From Mesorhizobium temperatum (GTDB lineage Bacteria > Pseudomonadota > Alphaproteobacteria > Rhizobiales > Rhizobiaceae): a DNA stretch of 64,000 nt. The stretch's first letter is position 1; the number at the start of each line of letters is the position of its first letter. The position numbers were made by a program, and so were the translations under genes. The stretch spans positions 496,001 through 560,000 of the forward strand of contig NZ_NPKJ01000068.1 in NCBI RefSeq assembly GCF_002284575.1, written 5' to 3'. The notes beneath the pieces were generated by a model. The model had not been told where the DNA came from, made no database searches, and saw only the letters and a program-made list of their open reading frames with translations. Below, one piece after another: positions 1 to 8,602 of the stretch.

Positions 1-84
1 AGGGGGCGCCAGCGTTGAGGCAAATCCCCTTCTCCCCGTCGCTATACGGGGAGAAGGTGCCGGCAGGCGGATGAGGGGCAGCAC
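1..84. repeat. Palindromic intergenic repeat, type A, right half
   Basis: This is a tail arm of the type A element seen complete at 702-886. It has the inner hairpin CCCCGTCGCTATACGGGG and ends in the outer arm GGATGAGGGGC. The left half lies before the window or is missing. Confidence 0.75.
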
Positions 85-128
85 AAACCAATGCGATTGC
101 CCTAAGTCTGCCCCAGGTCGGCCCTACA

Positions 129-631
129 CTACACGCCCACCTTCGGTCGGCGGTGCCTCCACGGGATCTCTCGTTCCAACTGCGTGGAGACGGCGAGCAC
201 CGTCGCTTCATCGCCATAGCGGCCGACCAGCTGCACGCCGATCGGCACGCCGCCTTCGGACCAACCGAGCGGCAACGAGATCGCCGGTTGCCCGGAGATG
301 TTGAAGGGGAAAGCGAAGACGGCATCCGTCCACTTCGCATTGTAGCGGTCGATGTCCGGCTCCGACATGTCGTAATAGCCGAAAGGCCTCGGCAGTTGCG
401 TCAGCGTCGGGGTGATGAACAGATCGTAGCGCGCGAGGTCGCCGACAATGTCGCGGCCGACCTGCCGGATCGTCTCGACATCGGAGATGTGGCGGATGCC
501 GCTCGTCGCGCGGCCGCGCTCGATGATCGCCCAGGTCACCGGCTCGACATCGCTTGGCGTCACCGGCCTGCCGATGACAGCGCGTCGGACTCGGCGTAGG
601 TTTCCAGGAAGCTGTCGGTGATTTCGGCCAT
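129..631 (-). pseudogene. Amidase (AS family) remnant with internal deletion
   Basis: An ATG at 631 with a GGGAGAGAG ribosome site opens a frame starting MAEITDSFLETYAESDAL, which stops after 23 codons. From about 565 down to 129 another frame reads as the C-terminal part of an amidase-signature enzyme, with segments such as YDLFITPTLTQLPRPF and FPFNISGQPAISLPLG. The catalytic Ser-Ser-Lys region, normally a few hundred residues, is absent. The simplest reading is a large internal deletion that also shifted the frame. It is the last gene of the minus-strand transporter and dehydrogenase cluster, so an amide hydrolase may once have belonged to that pathway. Exact parent family is inferred from the C-terminal motif only. 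Confidence 0.75.
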
Positions 632-701
632 GTCTCTCTCCCTCGTTCTGCCATGCCGGAACGGCGCCCGGTGCCAATCGCTTCGGACCAATTGCCGATC
701 G

Positions 702-886
702 TGGCGCCGCCCCTCATCTGCCTGCCGGCATCTTCTCCCCGTATAGTGACGGGGAGAAGGGGGCTGGCCGCAACGCTGGCGCTCTCTCAGCAACGCTGGA
801 GATTGGCGAAATCCTTAGCGAAGGCGTCCTTCTCCCCGTCACTATACGGGGAGAAGTGCCCGGCAGGGCGATGAGGGGCGGCGCCA
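702..886. repeat. Palindromic intergenic repeat, type A
   Basis: Perfect 16-base outer arms (TGGCGCCGCCCCTCAT and its complement) enclose two inner hairpins built on CCCCGTATAGTGACGGGG-like arms. An unpaired core containing GATTGGCGAAA lies at 791-812. The element sits between the amidase remnant and the upstream oxidoreductase gene. Confidence 0.9.
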
Positions 887-919
887 GATCGGCCCATGAG
901 TCGCTCAACACGGATTGCG

Positions 920-2011
920 TCACGCCAACTCGACGGTCCGCCCTTCCTCGATGCTCTGCTCCGCGGCAAGCACGATGCGCAGGCTGTTGACCGCGGCATC
1001 CATCTGCTCGGACAGATCGAGATCCTCGCGGATAGCGCGCAGGAAGAATGCCTGCTCGCGATCGCAAAGCTCCTGATGGCCGGGTTCGTCCTCCATGCTG
1101 ACGATCTCGTCCGGCCTGCTGAAATTCTTGTCGCCGTCGACCTGTGCATAGTGGATTTTGAGCGCGTCGGTCTTGGTGTGCCGGTCGATATCGGCTGAGT
1201 TCGACACCTCGGCCAGCTCGGCTGCACTGCTCGCCTGCTGGCCTGCGACGATCGAGACCGCGCCCTTGGGGCCGACCACATCCTTCACGAAATAGGCCGT
1301 CTCGCTCATCATCGGGCCCCAGCCCGCCTCATACCAGCCGACCGAACCATCATCGAAGGTGACGTGCAGATGGCCATAGTTCTGCTTGGCGGCATCCGCC
1401 CACAATTTCGCGCCGATGCCGTGGACGCGGACCGGCTTGGCGCCGGTCAGCTGACACATCACGTCGACATAGTGGACGCCGCAATCGACGATCGGGATCA
1501 GCGAATCGATCAGGTTCTTATGCCAGTGCCAGGCGCTGCCGCTGCTCTGCTGATTGAGGTTGAGCCGCATGACCAGCGGTTTGCCGAGCGTCTTGCCAAC
1601 CTCGATGAATTTGATCCAGGACGGATGGACGCGCAGGATATAGCCGAGCACCAGCTTGCGGTTCTTCGCCCGCGCCGCGGCGACGACCTTCTCGGCGTCT
1701 TCGATATTGGTGGCGAGCGGCTTTTCCATGAACACGTGGCAGCCCGCGTCGAACGCCTTCAGCGCATATTCGGCATGGGTGTTGGGCCAGCTGTTGATGG
1801 AAACGGCATCCGGCCCGGTCTCCTTCAGCGCCAGGTCGAAATCCTCGTAGAGCGGATAGCCGGCTAATTCCGCCGGGATCTTCTTGTTGCTCTTGATCGT
1901 GCGGCTCATGATTCCGACGATCTCGAAACCGTCGAGCCTGTGATAGGCGCTGGCATGCGACGCGCCCATATTGCCCAGGCCAATCACCAGTACCTTTACT
2001 TTGTCGGCCAA
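920..2011 (-). CDS. Gfo/Idh/MocA family NAD(P)-dependent oxidoreductase
   Basis: This 363-residue protein probably oxidises or reduces a sugar, polyol or other hydroxy compound with NAD(P) in the cytoplasm. The N-terminus has the Rossmann motif GLGNMGASHA (residues 11-20), and the family motif EKP is at 96-98. I place the start at TTG 2011 because a strong AAGGGAGGTG ribosome site lies five bases upstream; a longer reading from 2038 has no such site. It lies downstream of the ABC importer genes on the same strand, separated from them by a type A repeat. The substrate is not recognisable from sequence. Confidence 0.85.
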   Translation of the reverse strand: MADKVKVLVIGLGNMGASHASAYHRLDGFEIVGIMSRTIKSNKKIPAELAGYPLYEDFDLALKETGPDAVSINSWPNTHAEYALKAFDAGCHVFMEKPLATNIEDAEKVVAAARAKNRKLVLGYILRVHPSWIKFIEVGKTLGKPLVMRLNLNQQSSGSAWHWHKNLIDSLIPIVDCGVHYVDVMCQLTGAKPVRVHGIGAKLWADAAKQNYGHLHVTFDDGSVGWYEAGWGPMMSETAYFVKDVVGPKGAVSIVAGQQASSAAELAEVSNSADIDRHTKTDALKIHYAQVDGDKNFSRPDEIVSMEDEPGHQELCDREQAFFLRAIREDLDLSEQMDAAVNSLRIVLAAEQSIEEGRTVELA

Positions 2012-2091
2012 TGCCACCTCCCTTGTTATTGATTGCATCGCGGCGGCACTCCCGTCGCCACCCGTACGTTTTCCAGGACAATCACCTCAGG

Positions 2092-2278
2092 TTGGCGCCG
2101 CCCCTCATCCGCCTGCCGGCACCTTCTCCCCGTTTAGTGACGGGGAGAAGGGAGCTGACCGCAACCTCTGCGCCTTTCCTGAGACGTTGGAGATTGGCGA
2201 AACCATCAATGACGGCGTCTTTCTCCCCGTCACTATACGGGGAGAAATGCCCGGCAGGGCAATGAGGGGCGGAGCCAA
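2092..2278. repeat. Palindromic intergenic repeat, type A
   Basis: The outer arms are TTGGCGCCGCCCCTCAT and its near complement, with two CCCCGT..ACGGGG inner hairpins. The core GATTGGCGAAA lies within 2181-2204. It fills almost the whole gap between the oxidoreductase and the binding-protein gene. Confidence 0.9.
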
Positions 2279-2306
2279 CATCGACAATCCTCTGACACGA
2301 GCAGCC

Positions 2307-3473
2307 CTACTTGACTGCCGAGTCGAACAGATGCGCCTTGATGTTATCGACATCGAGCGCGGCAAAGCCCTCCGACAGTTTGTAGCCGTCGGCATCGGCC
2401 TTGACCTTGGCCTTGTCGAAATCATTGGCCGGACCGATCAGCTCGTTGGTGCAGACATCCTCGGCTTTTACCGGACTGGTGATCTGGCCGATCTTGTGGA
2501 TCTGGTCGAAGAAGCCCTGCCAGCTCGCCATGTCGTGCGAGCCCCAGCCTTCGCGCTTGTCCATGTCGCCACGGAAGACGTTGATCTGCTGCAGGATCGA
2601 GGTGGTGCCGAGCTCAGGCCCGAGATTCTTGGCCAGCGTCGGGAACTGCTCGAACACCGCTTCGACGGCCGCGCGTGGATTCTGGTAGCCGAATTCGAGG
2701 CCCATCGCCCAGCCGCGCAGGTATTTTTCCAGGAACGCCTTGCGGTCGGGATCCCCCAGATCGGCCGCACGCACGACGAAAGTGTTCGCCGGCAGTTTTG
2801 AATTCTGCACGCCGAGCCAATATTCGAAGTCGAGGTTCTTGGCGATCCACTCGGCCCGCAGCCCTTCCCACGACAGCGCCGCATCGCCCTGGCCGCCGGC
2901 AAGGGCGGTGCCCCAGGTCGGCCAGCCGGCTTCGACATACTTGACTTTCTTGATGTCGACGCCTTGCGAGGCCAGCAGCGGGTCGGTGATCGACTGCCAT
3001 GCGGCGGAGCCGAGCAGGATGGTCTTGCCTTCGAGCGTCTTGAGGTCGTTCGTTCCCTCGCCCTTGCGGAAGGCGAAGCTGAACGTGTCACGCGCGCCCA
3101 TGTGGAACACGGATTTGAGCTTCATGCCGTTCTGGATGGCGAAGGAGAACACGCCGGGCGAAGGAAAGCCCATATCGGCCTGGCCGACATCGACGAACTT
3201 CACCGTCGCGGTGCCGTCCGACGGGCCCGGCTGCATGTCGGTGTCGAGGTCGCCGAAATAGCCTGCTTTCTTGGCGGCCCAGTACGGATAATCGTCGAGC
3301 ACTTCGAGCGTGCCGCGCGGCGAAATCCAGGTGAACTTGCCGTAAGGCTCGGCCTGCGCCCTGAACCCTGAGGCGCCGAGCGCGGTGGCCGTCACAAGGC
3401 CGGCGCCGGTAACCTGCAGAAAGATGCGGCGGCTGATGCCCGCTTTGGAACCGATATAATTTCCCCTGGTCAT
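2307..3473 (-). CDS. ABC transporter periplasmic substrate-binding protein (NMT1/TauT-like)
   Basis: This 388-residue protein is the predicted periplasmic receptor of the importer encoded just upstream. The N-terminus carries a twin-arginine signal (SRRIFLQVTGAG at about residues 14-25, followed by a hydrophobic stretch and AQA cleavage-like site). The body resembles the NMT1/THI5-like family that serves NitT/TauT-type importers. The ATG at 3473 follows a GGGGAG ribosome site. It is the third gene of the order ATPase, permease, binding protein. The ligand is unknown; neighbours suggest a small nitrogen-containing organic compound, which is inference. Confidence 0.88.
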   Translation of the reverse strand: MTRGNYIGSKAGISRRIFLQVTGAGLVTATALGASGFRAQAEPYGKFTWISPRGTLEVLDDYPYWAAKKAGYFGDLDTDMQPGPSDGTATVKFVDVGQADMGFPSPGVFSFAIQNGMKLKSVFHMGARDTFSFAFRKGEGTNDLKTLEGKTILLGSAAWQSITDPLLASQGVDIKKVKYVEAGWPTWGTALAGGQGDAALSWEGLRAEWIAKNLDFEYWLGVQNSKLPANTFVVRAADLGDPDRKAFLEKYLRGWAMGLEFGYQNPRAAVEAVFEQFPTLAKNLGPELGTTSILQQINVFRGDMDKREGWGSHDMASWQGFFDQIHKIGQITSPVKAEDVCTNELIGPANDFDKAKVKADADGYKLSEGFAALDVDNIKAHLFDSAVK

Positions 3474-3541
3474 GGCATTCTCCCCTTTTTGTTGCTGGTA
3501 GTTTCTTGTCTGTCGCCCGCCTCCCGGGCGCGGTCGTGCGC

Positions 3542-4390
3542 TCACGCCTCCCAGCTCGCCCACTTTTTGCCGATGAGGAAGAACAGCACGTAGATCAGGA
3601 TGCCGAGCGTAGAGAGGATCAGAACCACCGCGAAGAATTGCGGCATCTGGATCATCGACGAATAGGTGGTCAGCCGGTTGCCGAGGCCGAAGCCGCCGCC
3701 GACCATCTCGGCGCCGACCGCGGTCAAAAGCCCGAAGATCGCGCCGATCATCAGGCCGACAAGGATCATCGGCAGCGCCATCGGCGCGCGGATCTTCCAG
3801 AAGATCTGCAAGGTGCTGGCGCCATAGGAACGCGCCAGCGCGATCTTGGCGCTGTCGACGCGGCGAAAACCCGTCGCCGCGTTGATCATCACCATCGGCC
3901 CGGCGGCCAGCGCGACCGCGATGATGCGCGGCGTGTAACCGAAGCCGAAGCGCAATATAAGGAGCGGCACCAGCGCCAACATCGGCGTGGTGACCAGGAT
4001 CAGGATGTAGGGCGCGACGATCTTCTCGGCGAACGGGAATTGCGTGATCACCGCGGCCATCACCAGGCCGATAATGGCGCCGATCGAGAAGCCGGAGACC
4101 AGCTCGACCAGCGTGTAGCCAAGATGCGGCGCGATCAGCGGGAACTCGTCGTACAGCGCGTAGGCGATCGCGCTTGGCCCCGGCATGATGTAGTGCGGCA
4201 CATTGAACAGCCGAAGCGCCAGCTCGATGCCGCCGATGATGACCACCGCAACGGCAATGATGGCCGCGACCTCGGCGCCCGACCTGATGCCAGGGCCGCT
4301 GGCGAAGGCCGAAAGATTGGTCAGACTGACTTCGTGTGCGTCGCCCGATTTGGCCTTCGAGAATTCCGGTATGGCGTCGCCTCCGCTCAC
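3542..4390 (-). CDS. ABC transporter permease (NitT/TauT type)
   Basis: This 282-residue inner-membrane protein is the channel subunit of the importer. About six hydrophobic helices are visible, for example AAIIAVAVVIIGGIELAL near the N-terminus and FFAVVLILSTLGILIYVLFF near the C-terminus. The cytoplasmic EAA-type coupling loop is around ALARSYGASTLQIFWKIRAP. The start is GTG 4390, whose bases overlap the TGA of the ATPase gene (GTGA), so the two are translationally coupled. A longer in-frame reading reaching 5044 runs antisense-like through the ATPase gene in another frame and is not real. Confidence 0.9.
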   Translation of the reverse strand: MSGGDAIPEFSKAKSGDAHEVSLTNLSAFASGPGIRSGAEVAAIIAVAVVIIGGIELALRLFNVPHYIMPGPSAIAYALYDEFPLIAPHLGYTLVELVSGFSIGAIIGLVMAAVITQFPFAEKIVAPYILILVTTPMLALVPLLILRFGFGYTPRIIAVALAAGPMVMINAATGFRRVDSAKIALARSYGASTLQIFWKIRAPMALPMILVGLMIGAIFGLLTAVGAEMVGGGFGLGNRLTTYSSMIQMPQFFAVVLILSTLGILIYVLFFLIGKKWASWEA

Positions 4391-5214
4391 GGCCTGATCC
4401 TCACAATTTCTGCGGTGCCGCGCTCCCGCGCCTTCGGCCGTACGCGTTCGCCGACAATGTCCATCTTGATCGTGTTGGTGAGGTCGAAGACCTCCTTCGT
4501 CGCCATGATCTCCAGCGAGCGCGGCCGTGGGAATGGCACGCGATATTCCTTGGCGACGCGGCCCGGCCGCGAGCTCAGCACCACCACCCTGTCGGAAAGG
4601 AAGATCGCCTCCTCGATGCTGTGGGTGATGAAGACGATGGTGGTTTTGGTATCGAGCCAGATCTCCTCGACGAGACGGTTCATCTCCTCGCGGGTAAAAC
4701 TGTCGAGCGCGCCGAACGGCTCGTCCATCAGCAGGACCGAGGGCTTCAGCGCCAGCGCCCGCACGATCGCCGCGCGCTGCTGCATGCCGCCCGAGAGCTC
4801 GCGCGGAAACTTGCCGCCGAAGCCGTCGAGCCCGACGCGGTTGACGAGATGCGCGATCCAGGCGCGATCCGGCTTCTCGCCCTTGATCTCGAAGGGAAAA
4901 TGGATGTTGGCGTCGAGATTGCGCCAGGGCAGCAGGTTTGCTTCCTGGAAGACGATGCCGATATCCGAATGCGGACCGGTGATCTCTTTGCCGTCGAGCC
5001 GGATTGTCCCGCTGGTCAGGCGATGCAGCCCGGACATCGACCACAAAAGCGTGGTCTTGCCGCAGCCGGAGGGGCCGACGATCGAGACGATCTCATTGGC
5101 GTGAACGTCGAGGCTGCAGCGGTCCAGCGCCAAAAGGTCGCCGGAAGCCGTATGATAGATCTTGGTCGCGTCCTGCACGCCAAGCTTCGGGGTTTTTGCG
5201 CTGCCCGCGTTCAT
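4387..5214 (-). CDS. ABC transporter ATP-binding protein (NitT/TauT type)
   Basis: This 275-residue cytoplasmic ATPase powers the importer. It has a Walker A motif GPSGCGKTT, the ABC signature LSGGMQQR and Walker B LLMDEP followed by the D-loop. The chosen ATG at 5214 is preceded by GCGAGGGGC; a TTG ten codons upstream is also possible. It is the first gene of the minus-strand operon, transcribed divergently from the RpiR-type regulator across a 271-base gap that carries the shared candidate operator. Confidence 0.92.
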   Translation of the reverse strand: MNAGSAKTPKLGVQDATKIYHTASGDLLALDRCSLDVHANEIVSIVGPSGCGKTTLLWSMSGLHRLTSGTIRLDGKEITGPHSDIGIVFQEANLLPWRNLDANIHFPFEIKGEKPDRAWIAHLVNRVGLDGFGGKFPRELSGGMQQRAAIVRALALKPSVLLMDEPFGALDSFTREEMNRLVEEIWLDTKTTIVFITHSIEEAIFLSDRVVVLSSRPGRVAKEYRVPFPRPRSLEIMATKEVFDLTNTIKMDIVGERVRPKARERGTAEIVRIRP

Positions 5215-5365
5215 GCGCCCCTCGCAAATTGCGCGATGATCCAATGGTCATCCGTCCGCAAAATCAGTCTGTAACTATCCTACTTTACTGTCAAGCGGCG
5301 ACCGCAGCTCTGGTCAGAGAGATCGTTTGTACCACGACTACACCATTGATTGAATTAGCTTTTCT

Positions 5366-5394
5366 ATTTCTTGAAATGCTTGTTGCTTTCCTAC
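5366..5394. promoter_or_regulatory. Candidate RpiR operator 1 (shared box plus short palindrome)
   Basis: The 24 bases at 5371-5394 match 10383-10406 at 19 positions, with the common block TGTTGCTTT. At 5366-5377 there is also a small inverted repeat ATTTC-TT-GAAAT. The box ends 92 bases before the regulator start and lies about 157 bases upstream of the ABC operon start. A paired position in the only other divergent promoter region of the locus suggests a shared regulator site. The assignment to RpiR is inference. Confidence 0.55.
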
Positions 5395-5485
5395 ATACTT
5401 CGGAAACCGACCGCATGAGGCGGAGCAGGCAAGCGGTGCGCAAACATGGTAGAGGTCGAGTTCCACGAACGGCAGGGGATAACTC

Positions 5486-6445
5486 ATGACCGAAGCTGAC
5501 GGCCAGGGACGGCCGACCTCGGACGGCGACCCGGATGGGCGCGATCCAGGTGGACGCGATCATGTCAGGCGCATCCCCGACATCATTTCGCTGGTGAAGG
5601 ACTCTTACGGTGAATTGCGCCCGGCGGAGCGGCGCGTCGCCGATGTCGTGCTCGACGACGTTAGGTTCGCGGTCGACGCTTCCAATGCCGTACTCGCCCA
5701 GCGCGCCCAGGTCAGCGAACCGACCGTGACCCGGTTCTGCCGCGCCATTGGCTGCGAGGGCGTGCGCGACTTCAAGCTGAAACTGGCGCAGAGCCTCGTC
5801 GTCGGTGCGCTCTATCTGAGCAAGCCGCCGCCCACCAGCAGCGACAATGGCATGCCGTTCTGGAATGCCGTCTTCGGCGAGGCCCGCCGGGCGCTGCAGG
5901 AGGCCGAACGGCAGCTTGATCCGGCACAGCTGGTGAAGGCCGCCGAGCTCATCGCCAAGGCGCGCCAGGTTACCGTGTTCGGCCTCGGCGGCAGCTCTTC
6001 GGCGTTGGCGCAGGAAACCCAATACCGGCTGTTCCGCTACGGCATCACCGTCAGCGCCCAGTGCGACCCCTATCTGATGCGGATGACCGCATCGACCCTG
6101 AAGCCCAGCGATCTGGTGATCGCCATTTCGGCGACGGGACGCACGCGTGAAGTGATCGAGGCTGTCGAGCTCGCCAAGCATTACCGCGCCAACGCGATCG
6201 GCGTGACCGCGCCCGACACCGACCTTGCCCGCGCCTGCGACGTCAGGCTGACGGTGGCGGTGCCCGAATATCCCGACACGCTGAAGCCGACGGCCTCGCG
6301 CTTCGCCTTTTTGGCCGCGATCGACCTGATGGCGGTGGCGGCCGCCTACAAGCTCGACGGCTCGGCCCGCGAAACGGTCCGCCGCATCAAATACAACGCC
6401 CAGATCCACCGCACGGGCAAAGAGATGGAGCCGCTGGGGGATTGA
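5486..6445 (+). CDS. RpiR-family transcriptional regulator (HTH plus SIS)
   Basis: This 319-residue protein has an N-terminal helix-turn-helix of the RpiR type at about residues 40-110 (segment ELRPAERRVADVVLDD and QVSEPTVTRFCRAIGC). A C-terminal SIS phosphosugar-binding fold follows, with GLGGSSSALAQ and ISATGRTREVIEA. Such regulators usually sense a phosphosugar or related metabolite. The first about 30 residues are polar and Asp/Gly-rich, so the true start could be slightly later. It is divergent from the ABC operon and is the only regulator in this catabolic locus, so it probably controls it. Confidence 0.9.
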   Translation: MTEADGQGRPTSDGDPDGRDPGGRDHVRRIPDIISLVKDSYGELRPAERRVADVVLDDVRFAVDASNAVLAQRAQVSEPTVTRFCRAIGCEGVRDFKLKLAQSLVVGALYLSKPPPTSSDNGMPFWNAVFGEARRALQEAERQLDPAQLVKAAELIAKARQVTVFGLGGSSSALAQETQYRLFRYGITVSAQCDPYLMRMTASTLKPSDLVIAISATGRTREVIEAVELAKHYRANAIGVTAPDTDLARACDVRLTVAVPEYPDTLKPTASRFAFLAAIDLMAVAAAYKLDGSARETVRRIKYNAQIHRTGKEMEPLGD

Positions 6446-6455
6446 GGCACAAAGT

Positions 6456-6603
6456 CCCTTCTCCCCCTGTGGGAGAAGGTGGATTGGCGCGGAGCGCCAA
6501 GACGGATGAGGGGTGTTGGACGGAGTGCGGTCGGTGCCGGCCGGACCACCCCTCATCCGACCGAGCTCCGCTCGGCCACCTTTCTCCCACAAGGGGAGAA
6601 GGA
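6456..6603. repeat. Palindromic intergenic repeat, type B
   Basis: The outer arms are CCTTCTCCCCCTGTGGGAGA and a matching AGGGGAGAAGG end, each arm itself a small hairpin. Inner arms are GGATGAGGGGTG and CACCCCTCATCC. The element lies between the regulator and the monooxygenase gene. Confidence 0.9.
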
Positions 6604-6645
6604 AAGACCCGGCGGCGGCGACTTGAAAAGGAAGAAGGACAACAG

Positions 6646-8427
6646 ATGCTCGACATCGCACCATCGAAACAGGCGGCCACCTGGCTTTCCTCCTTCTCCC
6701 ACGCGCTCGAGGCGTGCGACGCTGCAGCCGCGACCAACCTGTTCGTCGAAGATTGCTACTGGCGCGACTTGCTGACCTTCACCTGGAACATCAAGACGAT
6801 GGAAGGCCGCGCGGCGATCCGCGACATGCTGGAAGCCACGCTGGCGACGACAAAGCCGACCGCCTGGCAGCTCAGTGGCGAGGCAAGCGCGGACGAAGGC
6901 ATCGTCGAGGCCTGGTTCACCTTCGAGACATCATCGGCGTGGGGCCAAGGCATCATGCGCCTACAGGACGGCAGATGCCGGACGCTGTTCACGGCGATGA
7001 GCGACCTCAAGGGTTTTGAGGAGCGCAAGGGACCAGCGCGGCCGCTGGGTGTCCGCCACAAAGCCGACCCGGACCGCGAGACTTGGGCAGAGGCGAGGGC
7101 GCGCGAGGCGCGTAGTCTCGGCGCCATTGATCAGCCTTACTGCCTGGTCATCGGCGGCGGCCAGGGCGGCATCATGCTGGGGGCAAGGCTGCGGCAGCTC
7201 GGCGTAGCGACCATCATCATCGAGAAGAATGCGGAAGCCGGTGATTCCTGGCGCAACCGCTATCGCTCGCTCGTGCTGCACGACCCGGTCTGGTACGACC
7301 ATCTGCCCTACATCCCGTTTCCGGAAAACTGGCCTGTGTTCACGCCCAAGGACAAGATGGGCGACTGGCTGGAAATGTATACGCGCGTCATGGAGCTCAA
7401 TTACTGGACGTCCACAACATGCATCAGCGCGTCCTACGACGAAGTCGAAAAGGTCTGGACGGTCGAGGTCGATCGCGACGGCGAGCGCATCACGCTGAAG
7501 CCGAAGCATATCGTCTTTGCGACCGGCGCTTATGGCCCGCCGAGGCAAATCGACCTGCCGGGCGCCGAGGCCTTCCAGGGCGAAATCCTGCACTCCAGCC
7601 AATACTCCAGCGGCGAGAAATTCCGTGGCAGACGCGTCGCGGTCATCGGCGCAGCGAGTTCGGGGCACGATGTCGCCGTCGACCTCTGGGAGAGCGGCGC
7701 TGAGGTGACCATGATCCAGCGCTCGCCGACGACAGTGGTCAAGTCCGACACGCTGATGGAGGTCGGCTTCGAGATCTTTTCGGAGAAGGCGCTGGCCCGC
7801 GGCATCACCACCGAAAAGGCTGACATGATCGTCGCCTCGACGCCGTTCGCGCTGCTGCCGCAAAGCCAGCGGGCGCTCTACGACATCATCAAGGCCCGCG
7901 ACGCGGCCTTTTACGACCGCTTGCGCGGCGCCGGCTTCGCCATCGATTTCGGCGACGACGAGACCGGGCTGCTGATGAAGGCCTACCGCACCGGTTCGGG
8001 CTACTACATCGACGTCGGCGCCTCGGATCTGATCATCGACGGCGAGATCGGCGTCCGCAGCGGTGTCGAGATCAAATCGCTGACGCCGACCGGGATCCTG
8101 CTCGACGACGGCACCGAACTGGCGGCCGATGCGATCATCTCCTGCACCGGCTATCAGTCGATGAACGAGACCGTGGCGACGATCGTGTCGCGCGAGGTCG
8201 CCGACAAGGTCGGGCCGTGCTGGGGGATTGGCTCGGGCGTGAAAGGCGACCCGAGTCCGTGGCAAGGCGAATTGCGCAACATGTGGAAGCCGACGGCGCA
8301 GGAAGCGCTGTGGTTCCACGGCGGCAATTTGGCGCTGTCGCGTTTCTATTCCAAGTTCGTGGCGCTGCAGATCAAGGCGCGCATGGAAGGGGTTGCAACG
8401 CCGGTTTACGAGGCGCCGGGGCGGTAG
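6646..8427 (+). CDS. Flavin-dependent monooxygenase with N-terminal SnoaL/NTF2-like domain
   Basis: This 593-residue protein is a predicted FAD and NADPH-dependent oxygenase of the FMO/Baeyer-Villiger group. Residues 1 to about 125 look like a SnoaL/NTF2-type fold. The FAD-binding GGGQGG is at 170-175, an FMO-type FxGxxxHxxxY signature (FQGEILHSSQY) is at 310-320, and the NADP-binding GAASSG is at 335-340. The Tyr ending of the signature favours N- or S-oxygenation over classical Baeyer-Villiger chemistry, though this is only suggestive. The start ATG 6646 follows a GAAGGA site and agrees with the start of the NTF2-like domain; a longer reading into the type B repeat is artefactual. It is the next gene downstream of the RpiR regulator. 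Confidence 0.88.
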   Translation: MLDIAPSKQAATWLSSFSHALEACDAAAATNLFVEDCYWRDLLTFTWNIKTMEGRAAIRDMLEATLATTKPTAWQLSGEASADEGIVEAWFTFETSSAWGQGIMRLQDGRCRTLFTAMSDLKGFEERKGPARPLGVRHKADPDRETWAEARAREARSLGAIDQPYCLVIGGGQGGIMLGARLRQLGVATIIIEKNAEAGDSWRNRYRSLVLHDPVWYDHLPYIPFPENWPVFTPKDKMGDWLEMYTRVMELNYWTSTTCISASYDEVEKVWTVEVDRDGERITLKPKHIVFATGAYGPPRQIDLPGAEAFQGEILHSSQYSSGEKFRGRRVAVIGAASSGHDVAVDLWESGAEVTMIQRSPTTVVKSDTLMEVGFEIFSEKALARGITTEKADMIVASTPFALLPQSQRALYDIIKARDAAFYDRLRGAGFAIDFGDDETGLLMKAYRTGSGYYIDVGASDLIIDGEIGVRSGVEIKSLTPTGILLDDGTELAADAIISCTGYQSMNETVATIVSREVADKVGPCWGIGSGVKGDPSPWQGELRNMWKPTAQEALWFHGGNLALSRFYSKFVALQIKARMEGVATPVYEAPGR

Positions 8428-8440
8428 CAGCGCACTTCTC

Positions 8441-8586
8441 CCTTCTCCCCCTGTGGGAGAAGGTGGATCGGCGCGTAGCGCCGAGACGGTTGAGGGGTGC
8501 TGGACGGAGTGCCATCCTTGCCAAGCTGGAACACCCCTCATCCGACCGAGCTTCGCTCGGCCACCTTCTCCCACAAGGGGAGAAGG
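8441..8586. repeat. Palindromic intergenic repeat, type B
   Basis: The architecture matches the copy at 6456-6603, and the central asymmetric core is the TGCTGGACGGAGTGCC to GCCAAGCTGGAACA form. It lies between the converging ends of the monooxygenase and amidohydrolase genes. Confidence 0.9.
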
Positions 8587-8602
8587 GAGAGCCGCCCAGC
8601 CT

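Noticed and set aside
3506..5104. A 532-residue open frame on the plus strand
   Set aside because: It runs antisense to the permease and ATPase genes and its sequence has no domain character (rich in Arg, Asp, His).
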